This document shows, piece by piece, positions 27,502-37,244 of a DNA stretch of 64,000 nucleotides. The translations under genes and the position numbers were made by a program. Source of the stretch: Nocardioides sp. zg-1230. GTDB taxonomy: Bacteria; Actinomycetota; Actinomycetes; Propionibacteriales; Nocardioidaceae. Every line of letters starts with the position of its first letter. Position 1 is the first letter of the stretch. A model generated the notes under the pieces. It had not been told where the DNA came from. It made no database searches and saw only the letters and a program-made list of their open reading frames with translations. Where the stretch lies: assembly GCF_013155335.1 (NCBI RefSeq), contig NZ_JABJQZ010000004.1, positions 1-64,000 of the forward strand, given 5' to 3'.

Positions 27502-27507
27502 TAGTGT
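27502..27507 (+). promoter_or_regulatory. -10 TAGTGT, leaderless promoter of clpP1
   Basis: TAGTGT lies exactly 7 nt before the GTG at 27515; no Shine-Dalgarno sequence is present. Confidence 0.55.
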
Positions 27508-27514
27508 CGCCAGC

Positions 27515-28156
27515 GTGAACCAGAACTCCAGCCCAGCCCTCTCGCCCGAGATGAACGGCGCCGGTGGGATGTATGGCCTCGACGACCACATCTACCAGCG
27601 CCTCCTCCGTGAGCGCATCGTCTTCCTCGGCTCGGAGGTGCGCGACCAGAACGCCAACGCGATCTGCGCGCAGCTCCTCCTGCTCTCCGCGGAGGACCCG
27701 GAGGCCGACATCTTCCTCCACATCAACAGCCCCGGCGGCTCGGTCGACGCCGGCATGGCGATCTACGACACGATGAACTACATCCCCAACGACGTGGCGA
27801 CCGTGGGCATGGGCCTGGCGGCCTCGATGGGCCAGTTCCTGCTCTGCGCCGGCACCAAGGGCAAGCGCTACGCCCTGCCCCACGCGCGCATCATGATGCA
27901 CCAGCCCTCCTCGGGCATGGGCGGCTCGGCGTCCGACATCAAGATCCAGGCCCAGCAGTCGTTGCACATCAAGAAGGTGCTGCTCGACCTCATCGCCGAG
28001 CACACCGGCCAGAGCGTCGAGCAGGTCGTGGCCGACGCCGACCGTGACCGGTGGTTCACCGCCGACCAGGCCGTCGACTACGGCCTCGTCGACCAGGTCA
28101 TCACCAGCGCCCGCGAAGCCGCCGACGAGGGCCGCCCGGCCCGGACCAAGGACTGA
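27515..28156 (+). CDS. clpP1: ATP-dependent Clp protease proteolytic subunit ClpP1
   Basis: A 213-residue serine protease subunit with the triad Ser104 (AASMGQ), His129 (MMHQP) and Asp178 (DRDRW). It matches M. tuberculosis ClpP1 in [23 protein letters not shown] core and [14 protein letters not shown]. Together with ClpP2 it forms the mixed tetradecamer that degrades substrates delivered by ClpX or ClpC. The GTG start is fixed by the -10 7 nt upstream; clpP2 starts 5 nt after the stop, so the two are made together. Confidence 0.96.
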   Translation: MNQNSSPALSPEMNGAGGMYGLDDHIYQRLLRERIVFLGSEVRDQNANAICAQLLLLSAEDPEADIFLHINSPGGSVDAGMAIYDTMNYIPNDVATVGMGLAASMGQFLLCAGTKGKRYALPHARIMMHQPSSGMGGSASDIKIQAQQSLHIKKVLLDLIAEHTGQSVEQVVADADRDRWFTADQAVDYGLVDQVITSAREAADEGRPARTKD

Positions 28157-28161
28157 ATCCC

Positions 28162-28770
28162 ATGAACTACTACATCCCGCAGTGGGAAGAGCGCACCTCC
28201 TACGGTTTCCGCCGCATCGACCCCTACGCCAAGCTGTTCGAGGAGCGCATCATCTACCTCGGCACGCCGATCAGCGACGACGTGGCCAACGCGGTCATCG
28301 CCCAGCTGATGTGCCTGGAGACGATGAACCCCGACACCGACATCAGCATCTACATCAACAGCCCCGGTGGCTCGTTCACGGCGCTGACGGCGATCTACGA
28401 CACGATGAAGTTCATCAAGCCCGACGTGCAGACCGTGTGCCTGGGCCAGGCGGCCTCGGCGGCCGCGATCCTGCTCGGCGCCGGCGCCAAGGGCAAGCGG
28501 ATGGCGCTGCCCAACAGCCGCATCCTGATCCACCAGCCCTACACCGAGGGCACGTTCGGCCAGACCTCCGACATCGAGATCCAGGCCAACGAGATCCTGC
28601 GCATGCGCGAGCTGCTCGAGAAGATGATCTCCGAGTCCAGCGGCAAGGACATCGAGCAGGTCAGCCGCGACATCGAGCGCGACAAGATCCTGACCGCCGA
28701 GCAGGCCGTGGAGTATGGCCTGATCGACGCGGTCATCGAGTCCCGCAAGGGCGCCCCGGCCCTCGCCTGA
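28162..28770 (+). CDS. clpP2: ATP-dependent Clp protease proteolytic subunit ClpP2
   Basis: A 202-residue second ClpP subunit, with Ser99 (GQAASAAA), His124 (LIHQP) and Asp174 (ERDKI). The sequence YINSPGG and QTVCLGQAASAAA are typical of actinobacterial ClpP2, which supplies the docking face for the Clp ATPases. The start MNYYIPQW lies 5 nt downstream of clpP1. A strong hairpin after its stop separates it from clpX. Confidence 0.96.
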   Translation: MNYYIPQWEERTSYGFRRIDPYAKLFEERIIYLGTPISDDVANAVIAQLMCLETMNPDTDISIYINSPGGSFTALTAIYDTMKFIKPDVQTVCLGQAASAAAILLGAGAKGKRMALPNSRILIHQPYTEGTFGQTSDIEIQANEILRMRELLEKMISESSGKDIEQVSRDIERDKILTAEQAVEYGLIDAVIESRKGAPALA

Positions 28771-28820
28771 GGGCGTGCCGAGGCTGAGCCGAGGCTCGAA
28801 ATGATGGTCGACGACATCTC

Positions 28821-28848
28821 GTGTCCGGCCCCCGTCCGGGGCCGGCAC
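28821..28848 (+). terminator. Hairpin between clpP2 and clpX
   Basis: CCGGCCCC and GGGGCCGG form an 8-bp stem with a CGTCC loop, extended by GTG/CAC past a bulged T. It lies 50 nt after the clpP2 stop and about 90 nt before clpX; no U-run. It may attenuate read-through into clpX. Confidence 0.6.
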
Positions 28849-28939
28849 GGGGTACCGTCGTACGGCCCTTGGTCAAGCACGACTGTGCAAGGTGTGGAGT
28901 GCCGGAGCCCCCATCCGGCGAGACTGGAGGACACGACTC

Positions 28940-30220
<1,281 letters not shown>

Positions 30221-30266
30221 CCCCTGGCCCGACATGACCATGGCGATCTAGTCATTTCGGGCTATT

Positions 30267-30302
30267 CCGGGCCATCGACGCGGGACATGCGTCATGGCCC
30301 GG
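30267..30302 (+). terminator. Terminator of clpX
   Basis: CCGGGCCAT pairs with ATGGCCCGG (9 bp), with an inner GACGC/GCGTC stem and a 7-nt loop. It lies 46 nt after the clpX stop and includes the ATG at 30294, which is therefore an unlikely start. Confidence 0.65.
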
Positions 30303-30341
30303 AGAGACTGGCGTCTCGTCAGCATGTGGGAAGGGGACCCC

Positions 30342-31106
30342 GTGGGGGTTGACCAGAAGCGGCCGCTCGTCGGCTTCGCGCTCGTCGCCGTGCTCTGCGC
30401 CGTCCTGATGTCGGTGTCGGTCAGTCGCGGATTCGGCCTCAGCGACATCGTCCGGCCCGGAAAGCCCATCGCCGCGCCGGTCGAGCGCGCCCCGCTCGAG
30501 CCGCCGGTGGCGCCCGCTGCGCCCGAGGCGCCGGCCGCCATCCCGGCCGAGCTGAGCGCCCAGCCGCTGGAGGCAGTGGTCGCCGCCGCAGCCGAGCAGG
30601 CGTCCCGCGACACGGCGTCGGAGGACACCGACGCGGCGGGCACGTCCGGTGGCTCTTCGAACGACTCCGGCACTGCTGCCGCGCAGTCCTCCGACCCCGC
30701 GTCCTCGGACGACGACGGCTCGTCGTCGGCGGACCGCGACGCCGCGAGGGAGGCCGAGAAGGCCGAGCGGGCCGCGCAGCGGGAGGCCGAGAAGGCCCAG
30801 CGTGCCGCGGAGCGGGAGGCCGCCAAGGCCCAGCGTGCCGCGCAGCGGGAGGCCGAGAAGGCCCAGCGTGCCGCGCAGCGGGAGGCCGAGAAGGCTCAGC
30901 GTGCCGCGCAGCGGGAGGCCGCGAAGGCTCAGCGTGAGGCCGCCAAGGAGCAGCGGGCTGCCGAGCGGGAGGCCGCCAAGGCCCAGCGCGAGGCCGAGCG
31001 GGCAGCAGCCCAGGCCGCGCAGCAGGCGGCGCAGAACCCCGGCAACGGCAACGGCAATGGCAACGGCCCCGGCTCGAACAACGGCCACGGGAACGGCAAG
31101 GGCTGA
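30342..31106 (+). CDS. Membrane-anchored protein with 11-residue charged helical repeats
   Basis: A 254-residue protein. A hydrophobic N-terminal helix (VGFALVAVLCAVLMSVSV) anchors it; an Ala/Pro-rich then Ser/Asp-rich linker follows; then about seven copies of an 11-residue unit related to EAEKAQRAAQR (residues about 137-225) form a long charged helix or coiled coil; the tail is Gly/Asn-rich (NGNGNGNGPGSNNGHGNGKG). GTG 30342 is chosen because AAGGGG lies 5 nt upstream and earlier starts fall in the clpX terminator. No family is recognised. It could be a spacer or scaffold reaching across the envelope, which is inference. Confidence 0.7.
   Translation: MGVDQKRPLVGFALVAVLCAVLMSVSVSRGFGLSDIVRPGKPIAAPVERAPLEPPVAPAAPEAPAAIPAELSAQPLEAVVAAAAEQASRDTASEDTDAAGTSGGSSNDSGTAAAQSSDPASSDDDGSSSADRDAAREAEKAERAAQREAEKAQRAAEREAAKAQRAAQREAEKAQRAAQREAEKAQRAAQREAAKAQREAAKEQRAAEREAAKAQREAERAAAQAAQQAAQNPGNGNGNGNGPGSNNGHGNGKG
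30750..30980 (+). repeat. 33-bp coding tandem repeat
   Basis: Units of 33 bp begin at 30750, 30783, 30816, 30849, 30882 and 30915, each starting GAGGCC and sharing AAGGC..CAGCGTGCCGCG with few changes, then decay from 30948. They encode the 11-residue repeats. Confidence 0.85.
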
Positions 31107-31151
31107 CGCCCCACCACCGCTCGGCGGTGCGGAGGAGCTCCCGGACGCACG

Positions 31152-31193
31152 GATCCCCCTCCCGCACCGTCCAGCAGGTGCGGGAGGGGGATC
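31152..31193. terminator. Bidirectional terminator between the repeat protein and valS
   Basis: GATCCCCCTCCCGCAC and GTGCGGGAGGGGGATC form a perfect 16-bp stem around a 10-nt loop, between two convergent genes (stops at 31106 and 31202). Confidence 0.8.
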
Positions 31194-31201
31194 GGTCGTG
31201 C

Positions 31202-33850
31202 TCAGTCCTCGGTGGGCGCCAGGTCGGCGGCGGTGACCCGCAGCTCGGTGGCCGACTCGTCGGTGACGAAGTCCAGGTCACCGACGATGGTGCCGACGGC
31301 CCGTAGGTCGTCCTGCGCCTGCTGGGCGGCTTCCACCAGGGATGCCGGGCCGGTGATCTCGACGCGGGAGAGCGGGGCGCGCATCTTGGCCTTGGCCTGC
31401 GACTTGGCGCCGCGGATGCCGGTCAGCGCAGCCGCCACCGCGTCGAGGACCAGCGGCTGAGAGGCAGCAGCCGAGCCGAGGTCGGCGGCGGTGGGCCACG
31501 AGGCGTGGTGGATGGAGCCGTCCTGCCACCACGACCAGACCTCCTCGGTGGCGTAGGGCAGGAACGGCGCGAGCAGCCGGAGCTGGACGTGCAGCGCGAT
31601 GGCCAGGGTGGCGCGCGCGGAGTCGGTGCCAACGCCGCCCTCGGCGTCGTACGCGCGCTCCTTGACCAGCTCGAGGTAGTCGTCGCAGAACTCCCAGAAG
31701 AACTTCTCGGTGACCTCGAGCGCGGTCGTGTAGTCGTAGGCGTCGAAGGCCTCCGTCGCCCGTCGGACCACGATCTCGAGACTGCCGAGCAGCGCGCAGT
31801 CGACCGGGTTGATGACGACGGCCGGGCTGAGCTCGGTGGCGCCGACGTTGCCGAGGACGAACTTCGAGGCGTTGAGCACCTTCATCGCCAGGCGGCGCCC
31901 GACCTTCATCTGCGACTCGTCGAAGGGGGAGTCCATGCCGGGACGGCCGATGGCGGCGCGCCAGCGGACGGCGTCGGCGCCGTACTTGTCGAGGATGTCG
32001 GTCGGGACGACGACGTTGCCCTTGGACTTCGACATCTTCTTGCGGTCGGGGTCGACGATGAAGCCGGAGATCATCGCGTGCGACCACGGCACGACCTGCT
32101 GCTCGAAGTCCGCGCGGACGACGCGGGAGAACAGCCAGGTGCGGATGATGTCGTGCGCCTGGGTGGCCAGGTCGTAGGGGAAGACGCGCGAGAACAGGTC
32201 GTCGTCGACGCCCCACTGACCCGCGATCTGCGGGGTGAGGGAGGACGTCGCCCAGGTGTCCATCACGTCGGGGTCGCCGACGAAGCCGCCGGGCTTGCCG
32301 CGCTGGTCCTCGGTGTAGCCCTCCGGCGCCTGCGTCGACGGGTCGACCGGCAGCTGCGCCTCGGTCGGCATCAGCGGGTGGTCGTGGTCGGGCTCGCCGT
32401 CGGCGTCGAGCGGGTACCAGACCGGGAACGGGATGCCGAAGAACCGCTGGCGTGAGATCAGCCAGTCGCCGTTGAGGCCGCCGACCCAGTTGTCGTAGCG
32501 GTGCTTCATGTGGGTGGGGATCCAGGTGATCTCCTCACCCCGGACCAGCATCTCCTTGCGGAGGGCCGCGTCCCTGCCGCCGTTCTTGATGTACCACTGG
32601 CGCGTGGCGATGATCTCGAGCGGCTTGTCGCCCTTCTCGTAGAAGTTCGCCATGCGCTGGGTGGCCCTGGGCTCGCCGTCGAGGTCGCCCGACTCGCGCA
32701 GCAGCGCGACGATCGCCTCGCGGGCGCTGAAGGTGGTCTTGCCGGCCATCTCGGCGTACGCCGTCGCGGCGCCCTCGGCCCCACCCGAACCAGCACTGAG
32801 CCACTCGGGCGTCTCGCGGGTGAGGCGCCCGTCGCGGCCGACGACCGTGCGGACGGGGAGGCTGAGCTCGCGCCACCACATCACGTCGGTGAGGTCGCCG
32901 AACGTGCAGCACATCGCGATGCCGGCGCCCTTGTCGGGCTCGGCCGCGTGGTGGGCGAGGACCGGGATCTCGACGCCGAAGACCGGCGAGGTGACCGTGG
33001 TCCCGAAGAGGTCCTGGTAGCGCTCGTCGTCGGGGTGGGCGATCAGCGCGACGACGCTCGGGATGAGCTCGGGACGCGTGGTCTCGATGTGGACCGGAGT
33101 GCCGTCCGGGCGGTGGAACGCGACGCGGTGGTAGGCGCCCGGGTAGTCGCGTGCCTCGAGCTCGGCCTGCGCGACGGCGGTCTGGAAGGTGACGTCCCAC
33201 AGCGTCGGCGCCTCGGAGAGGTACGCCTCGCCGCGGGCGTAGTTGCGCAGGAACGCGCGCTGGCTGACGGTGCGCGAGTGGTCGCCGATGGTCGTGTAGG
33301 TCGGGTTCCACTGGACCGAGAGCCCGAGCTGGCGCCACAGCGCCTCGAACGCCTTCTCGTCCTCGACGACGAGCTGCTCGCACAGCTCGATGAAGTTGGG
33401 CCGGCTGATCGGGACCTGCTTCTTGGCGTCGGGCTTCTCCGGCGGCGTGAAGTCGGGGTCGTAGGGCAGCGTCGGGTCGCAGCGGACGCCGAAGTAGTTC
33501 TGCACGCGCCGCTCGGTCGGCAGGCCGTTGTCGTCCCAGCCGATCGGGTAGAACACGGCCTTGCCCTGCATCCGCTGGTAGCGCGCGATCAGGTCGGGGT
33601 GGCTGTAGGAGTAGACGTGGCCGACGTGCAGCGAACCGCTCACCGTGGGCGGCGGGGTGTCGATCGAGTAGACGTTCTCCCGCGGCTGCGTGCGGTCGAA
33701 GGCGTAGGTGTCCTCGTCGGCCCACCGCTGCGACCACTTGTCCTCCAGCCCCTCGAGCGCCGGACGCTCCGGTACGACGACGGCACGCTGGTCGGTGCTC
33801 GCTGTCGTCGGACCAGTGTCCGGGGCCTGGGTGCTGGGGTTCTCAGTCAT
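31202..33850 (-). CDS. valS: Valyl-tRNA synthetase
   Basis: An 882-residue class I synthetase. The HIGH motif is HVGH in [11 protein letters not shown] near residue 74, the editing CP1 domain includes [16 protein letters not shown], and the KMSKS loop is KKMSKSKGN near residue 602. It charges tRNA-Val and edits Thr-tRNA-Val. The ATG has TAGACT 6 nt upstream, so there is no leader for a T-box. In M. tuberculosis valS directly precedes folC; here it is inverted relative to folC with a GNAT gene between. Confidence 0.96.
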   Translation of the reverse strand: MTENPSTQAPDTGPTTASTDQRAVVVPERPALEGLEDKWSQRWADEDTYAFDRTQPRENVYSIDTPPPTVSGSLHVGHVYSYSHPDLIARYQRMQGKAVFYPIGWDDNGLPTERRVQNYFGVRCDPTLPYDPDFTPPEKPDAKKQVPISRPNFIELCEQLVVEDEKAFEALWRQLGLSVQWNPTYTTIGDHSRTVSQRAFLRNYARGEAYLSEAPTLWDVTFQTAVAQAELEARDYPGAYHRVAFHRPDGTPVHIETTRPELIPSVVALIAHPDDERYQDLFGTTVTSPVFGVEIPVLAHHAAEPDKGAGIAMCCTFGDLTDVMWWRELSLPVRTVVGRDGRLTRETPEWLSAGSGGAEGAATAYAEMAGKTTFSAREAIVALLRESGDLDGEPRATQRMANFYEKGDKPLEIIATRQWYIKNGGRDAALRKEMLVRGEEITWIPTHMKHRYDNWVGGLNGDWLISRQRFFGIPFPVWYPLDADGEPDHDHPLMPTEAQLPVDPSTQAPEGYTEDQRGKPGGFVGDPDVMDTWATSSLTPQIAGQWGVDDDLFSRVFPYDLATQAHDIIRTWLFSRVVRADFEQQVVPWSHAMISGFIVDPDRKKMSKSKGNVVVPTDILDKYGADAVRWRAAIGRPGMDSPFDESQMKVGRRLAMKVLNASKFVLGNVGATELSPAVVINPVDCALLGSLEIVVRRATEAFDAYDYTTALEVTEKFFWEFCDDYLELVKERAYDAEGGVGTDSARATLAIALHVQLRLLAPFLPYATEEVWSWWQDGSIHHASWPTAADLGSAAASQPLVLDAVAAALTGIRGAKSQAKAKMRAPLSRVEITGPASLVEAAQQAQDDLRAVGTIVGDLDFVTDESATELRVTAADLAPTED

Positions 33851-33856
33851 GCGCCG

Positions 33857-33862
33857 AGTCTA
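33857..33862 (-). promoter_or_regulatory. -10 TAGACT, leaderless promoter of valS
   Basis: On the minus strand TAGACT lies 6 nt before the valS ATG. The divergent GNAT gene has a similar box 54 bp away. Confidence 0.55.
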
Positions 33863-33915
33863 TTGACGGGCCTCCGGCCTGCGAAAACGAGTATCGACGC
33901 ACGTGCACCGACCCC

Positions 33916-33921
33916 TAGCGT
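33916..33921 (+). promoter_or_regulatory. -10 TAGCGT, leaderless promoter of the GNAT gene
   Basis: TAGCGT lies 6 nt before the ATG at 33928; no Shine-Dalgarno sequence. Confidence 0.5.
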
Positions 33922-33927
33922 GACGAC

Positions 33928-34893
33928 ATGGCTCTCCCGACTGACGGCGCCTTCGCGCTCGAGTTCTTCGACGCTCCGCAGCCCTTCCTCGACGCGGCCA
34001 GTGACGTGCTCGCCGCCGACCCGGTGATGGGGAGCGTCATCGCCAGCGTCACGGAGCGGACGGCGCGCGAGCTCGCGGCCGGGCGTGGCTCCTGGGCGGA
34101 GGTCGACGCGCCGTTCGAGCGCTGGTGGGTGGTCGTGCGCGACGCCCCGGGCAGGGTCGTGAGCGCCACCATGCGGACCGCCCCCTTCCCGCCCCACCCG
34201 TCCTTCTCGATGCCCATGCCGGACGCGGCCGCCCGCCTGCTCGCCGCGGCACTCCACGAGCGCGGCGAGCTGCTCGGCGGCGCCAACGGTGCCCTCCCCG
34301 GGGCCGAGGTGCTGGCCCGCGCCACGGCCGAGCTGGCCGGGGGAGTGGTGGTCGCCGACAAGGCGACCCGCCTGTGGGAGGCCACCTCGGTCACCGTGCC
34401 GCCTGCGCCCGAGGGACGCCTGCGGCTCGCGACCGAGGACGACGCCGCCCTGGTGCTGTCCTGGTTCACCGCCTTCCACGTCGAGGCCGACGAGCAGGCC
34501 GGACGTGAGCCCGACCCCGCCTCGGGTGAGCACAACACGCTCGACAGCGTGCTGGTCCGCATCCGGGAGGGTGTCGAGTGGCTGTGGGAGCTGCCCGACG
34601 GCACGATCGCCCACCTGACGGGCGCGGGCCTGCCGTCGTACGGCGTCTCCCGCATCGGTCCGGTCTTCACGCCCCGAGAGTTCCGCGGGCGCGGGATCGC
34701 GTCGTACGTCGTCGGCGAGCTGACGCGGCGCGGCCTGGCTGCGGGCCACCGGATGTGCCTGTTCACCGACCGGGCCAACCCCACCTCCAACAAGATCTAC
34801 GCGGCGCTGGGCTACGAGCCGACGGTGGACATGGCCGAGCACGTCGTCCGGGTGCCCGGCGACGAGTCGTCGCAGGGTGCAGCGGGTCAATAG
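33928..34893 (+). CDS. GNAT-family N-acetyltransferase
   Basis: A 321-residue protein. The C-terminal GNAT domain has the acetyl-CoA motif A in VFTPREFRGRGIASYVVGEL (RGRGIA pyrophosphate loop) and motif B in FTDRANPTSNKIYAALGY. The N-terminal half is a more divergent GNAT-like or accessory domain. Substrate unknown; related actinobacterial proteins are annotated as amino-group acetyltransferases. Its TAG stop at 34891 is also the start of the -10 hexamer of folC. Confidence 0.82.
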   Translation: MALPTDGAFALEFFDAPQPFLDAASDVLAADPVMGSVIASVTERTARELAAGRGSWAEVDAPFERWWVVVRDAPGRVVSATMRTAPFPPHPSFSMPMPDAAARLLAAALHERGELLGGANGALPGAEVLARATAELAGGVVVADKATRLWEATSVTVPPAPEGRLRLATEDDAALVLSWFTAFHVEADEQAGREPDPASGEHNTLDSVLVRIREGVEWLWELPDGTIAHLTGAGLPSYGVSRIGPVFTPREFRGRGIASYVVGELTRRGLAAGHRMCLFTDRANPTSNKIYAALGYEPTVDMAEHVVRVPGDESSQGAAGQ

Positions 34894-34896
34894 ACT
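34891..34896 (+). promoter_or_regulatory. -10 TAGACT of folC, overlapping the upstream stop codon
   Basis: TAGACT lies 9 nt before the folC ATG; its TAG is the stop codon of the GNAT gene. A GGAGGG sits only 2 nt from the ATG, too close for normal ribosome binding. Confidence 0.45.
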
Positions 34897-34905
34897 CGGA
34901 GGGCG

Positions 34906-36279
34906 ATGACTGACGCCCACGACACTGCCCCCGACGCCCCCCGCCTCGCCGAGACCTTCGCCGAGGTCGAGGACGCGCTGCTGTCGCGCTGGCCGGAGAC
35001 CAGGCTGGAGCCCAGCCTCGACCGGATCGAGGCCTTCACCGAGCTGCTCGGTGAGCCGCAGCACTCCTTCCCCTCGATCCACCTGACCGGCACCAACGGC
35101 AAGACCAGCACCAGCCGGATGATCGAGACCCTGCTGCGCGCCCTCGACCTCCGCACCGGCCGCTTCACCTCCCCGCACCTCGAGCGGATGAGCGAGCGGA
35201 TCAGCATCGACGGCGAGCCGCTGGACGACGAGGCGTTCGTGCGCGCCTTCAACGACGTCGCCCCATACACCCATCTCGTCGACGCCGAGCAGGACCACCC
35301 CCTCAGCTTCTTCGAGACGATCGTCGCCATGGCCTTCGCCGCCTTCGCCGATGCGCCCGTCGACGTGGCCGTGGTCGAGGTCGGCATGGGCGGCAGCTGG
35401 GACGCCACCAACGTCATCGACGCCGACGTCGCCGTGGTGCTGCCCGTCGCCGTCGACCACGCCAAGTACCTCGGCGAGGACGCGGTGACCATCGCGGCCG
35501 AGAAGGCCGGGATCATCAAGGCCGGCTCCGTCGCCGTGCTGGCCGAGCAGACGCCCGAGGTCGCCGCCGTGCTCCTCGAGCGCGCGGCCGAGGTCGGCGC
35601 GACGATCGCGCGCGAGGGCATCGAGTTCGGTGTCGCCTCGCGCACCCCCGCAGTCGGCGGACAGGTCGTCTCCCTGCAGGGCCTGCGCGCCCGGTACGAC
35701 GACGTGTTCCTGCCGCTCTACGGAGCCCACCAGGCCCAGAACGCCGCCGTGGCGCTCGCCGCTGTCGAGGCGTTCGCCGGGACCGGCGTCCTCGACGACG
35801 AGGTGGTGCGCGCTGCGTTCGCCGAGGTCACCTCGCCCGGCCGGCTCGAGATCATCCGGCGCAGCCCGACCGTGCTGCTCGACGCCGCGCACAACCCGCA
35901 CGGCGCGGAGGCCGTCGCGGCCGCGCTCGAGGACTCCTTCTCGTTCAGCCCGCTGGTCGGGGTCCTGGGCGTGATGGAGGACAAGGACCACGAAGGCCTG
36001 CTGGCGGCGTTCGAGCCCCACCTCGCGCACGTGGTGTGCACCCAGAACTCCACCCCGCGCTCGATGTCCGCCGCGGCCATCGGGCGAGCCGCTGCCGAGA
36101 TCTTCGGCGAGGACCGCGTCAGCGTCGTCCCCGACCTCGCCGACGCGATCGACCGGGCCGCGACCCTGGCCGAGGCAGGGGAGGCGATCGATGTCTCGAT
36201 CGGCGCCGGCGCGGTGCTCGTCACCGGGTCGGTCGTCACCGTGGGCGAGGCCCGCTCCCTGCTGAAGGGACGCCGATGA
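34906..36279 (+). CDS. folC: Folylpolyglutamate/dihydrofolate synthase
   Basis: A 457-residue Mur-ligase-like ATPase. The P-loop HLTGTNGKTSTSRM is near residue 60, the FTSPHLERMSERI loop near 86, and the C-terminal ligase domain has LLDAAHNPHGAEA. It adds glutamates to folates and, in bacteria, also makes dihydrofolate from dihydropteroate. The DUF4233 gene overlaps its stop (ATGA), an arrangement conserved in actinobacteria. Confidence 0.95.
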   Translation: MTDAHDTAPDAPRLAETFAEVEDALLSRWPETRLEPSLDRIEAFTELLGEPQHSFPSIHLTGTNGKTSTSRMIETLLRALDLRTGRFTSPHLERMSERISIDGEPLDDEAFVRAFNDVAPYTHLVDAEQDHPLSFFETIVAMAFAAFADAPVDVAVVEVGMGGSWDATNVIDADVAVVLPVAVDHAKYLGEDAVTIAAEKAGIIKAGSVAVLAEQTPEVAAVLLERAAEVGATIAREGIEFGVASRTPAVGGQVVSLQGLRARYDDVFLPLYGAHQAQNAAVALAAVEAFAGTGVLDDEVVRAAFAEVTSPGRLEIIRRSPTVLLDAAHNPHGAEAVAAALEDSFSFSPLVGVLGVMEDKDHEGLLAAFEPHLAHVVCTQNSTPRSMSAAAIGRAAAEIFGEDRVSVVPDLADAIDRAATLAEAGEAIDVSIGAGAVLVTGSVVTVGEARSLLKGRR

Positions 36280-36674
36280 GCGAGGAGACCCCCGACCCGG
36301 TGCCGACCAACACCGAGCGCTCGCCGCGGCGCGGGATGGCCGCCGCCGTCCTGAGCCTCGAGGCGATCACCCTCGGCCTGACCACGCCCGTGATGATCAC
36401 CATCGCCGACGTCCCGGCCGGCACGGCCGTGACCGTCGGTCTCGGCCTCGCGGTCGTGTGCCTCCTGCTGGCCGGGATGCTGCGGGCCGAGTGGGCCTAC
36501 CTCGCCGGCTACGTCGTGCAGGTCGCGGCCATCGCCCTGGGCTTCGTCGTCCCCGTCATGTTCGGCCTCGGAGCCGTCTTCGCCGCGCTCTGGACGGCCG
36601 CGGACCTCCTCGGCCGGAAGATCGAGCGCGAGCGCGCCGCCGCGTGGGCGGCGTACCGCGCGGAACAGGGCTGA
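36276..36674 (+). CDS. DUF4233 membrane protein
   Basis: A 132-residue protein with four hydrophobic segments (residues about 23-40, 48-66, 70-90 and 92-112) and a charged C-terminus. It belongs to DUF4233, found between folC and ndk in actinobacteria, including M. tuberculosis Rv2446c. Function unknown; coupling to folC suggests a link with folate metabolism or simply a conserved operon. The start overlaps the folC stop by 4 nt. Confidence 0.85.
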   Translation: MSEETPDPVPTNTERSPRRGMAAAVLSLEAITLGLTTPVMITIADVPAGTAVTVGLGLAVVCLLLAGMLRAEWAYLAGYVVQVAAIALGFVVPVMFGLGAVFAALWTAADLLGRKIERERAAAWAAYRAEQG

Positions 36675-36684
36675 GCCTCCTCGC

Positions 36685-36690
36685 TAGGCT
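36685..36690 (+). promoter_or_regulatory. -10 TAGGCT, leaderless promoter of ndk
   Basis: TAGGCT lies exactly 7 nt before the ATG at 36698, identical in sequence and spacing to the ettA and metG promoters. Confidence 0.6.
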
Positions 36691-36697
36691 GCCCCGC

Positions 36698-37126
36698 ATG
36701 ACCGACGTCCAGCGTTCCCTCGTCCTCGTCAAGCCCGACGGCGTGCGCCGCGGCCTCTCGGGCGAGGTCCTGCGCCGGATCGAGGCCAAGGGCTACACGC
36801 TCGCGGCCGTCGAGCTGCGCACCGCGACCCCGGAGATCCTCGCCGCGCACTACGCCGAGCACGAGGGCAAGCCGTTCTACGGCCCGCTCGTGGAGTTCAT
36901 GCTGTCGGGCCCCGTGCTCGCGGTGGTGATCGAGGGCGAGCGCTGCATCGAGGGCTTCCGCTCGCTCGCCGGCGCCACCGACCCGACCGTGGCCGCCCCC
37001 GGCACCATCCGCGGTGACCTCGGCCGCGACTGGGGCGTGGCCGTCCAGCAGAACCTCGTGCACGGCTCGGACTCCGAGGCCTCCGCCGCCCGCGAGATCG
37101 GGATCTGGTTCAGCGACCTGGCCTGA
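36698..37126 (+). CDS. ndk: Nucleoside diphosphate kinase
   Basis: A 142-residue enzyme that equalises NTP pools by transferring the gamma-phosphate through a phospho-histidine. The catalytic His122 is in NLVHGSDSEASA, the N-terminus SLVLVKPDGVRRG is typical, and the Kpn loop AAPGTIRGDLG is present. Length is usual for the family. It sits between DUF4233 and mreB. Confidence 0.96.
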   Translation: MTDVQRSLVLVKPDGVRRGLSGEVLRRIEAKGYTLAAVELRTATPEILAAHYAEHEGKPFYGPLVEFMLSGPVLAVVIEGERCIEGFRSLAGATDPTVAAPGTIRGDLGRDWGVAVQQNLVHGSDSEASAAREIGIWFSDLA

Positions 37127-37169
37127 CGCCAGCCGCGTGTCCTCCCGGGAAGACCCGCTCCCGCTCCTT

Positions 37170-37175
37170 AACCTG
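37170..37175 (+). promoter_or_regulatory. -10 TAACCT, possible mreB operon promoter
   Basis: TAACCT lies 69 nt upstream of the mreB ATG, in the only sizeable gap (118 bp) before the mreB-rodA block. No clear -35 is seen. Confidence 0.3.
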
Positions 37176-37244
37176 AGCGTGGGTCGGCAGCCTCGCCGTC
37201 CCCTCTTCCCGAGTACGACCCGACCTGCAAGGGCAGCAGCGGCA

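Noticed and set aside
30294..30341. ATG start at 30294 for the repeat protein
   Set aside because: It lies inside the clpX terminator stem; GTG 30342 has a Shine-Dalgarno sequence.
30750..30980. 33-bp repeats as a CRISPR array
   Set aside because: Units are contiguous with no spacers and stay in a coding frame.
33851..33927. T-box or other riboswitch before valS (also metG)
   Set aside because: The -10 hexamers lie 6-7 nt from the start codons, leaving no leader RNA.
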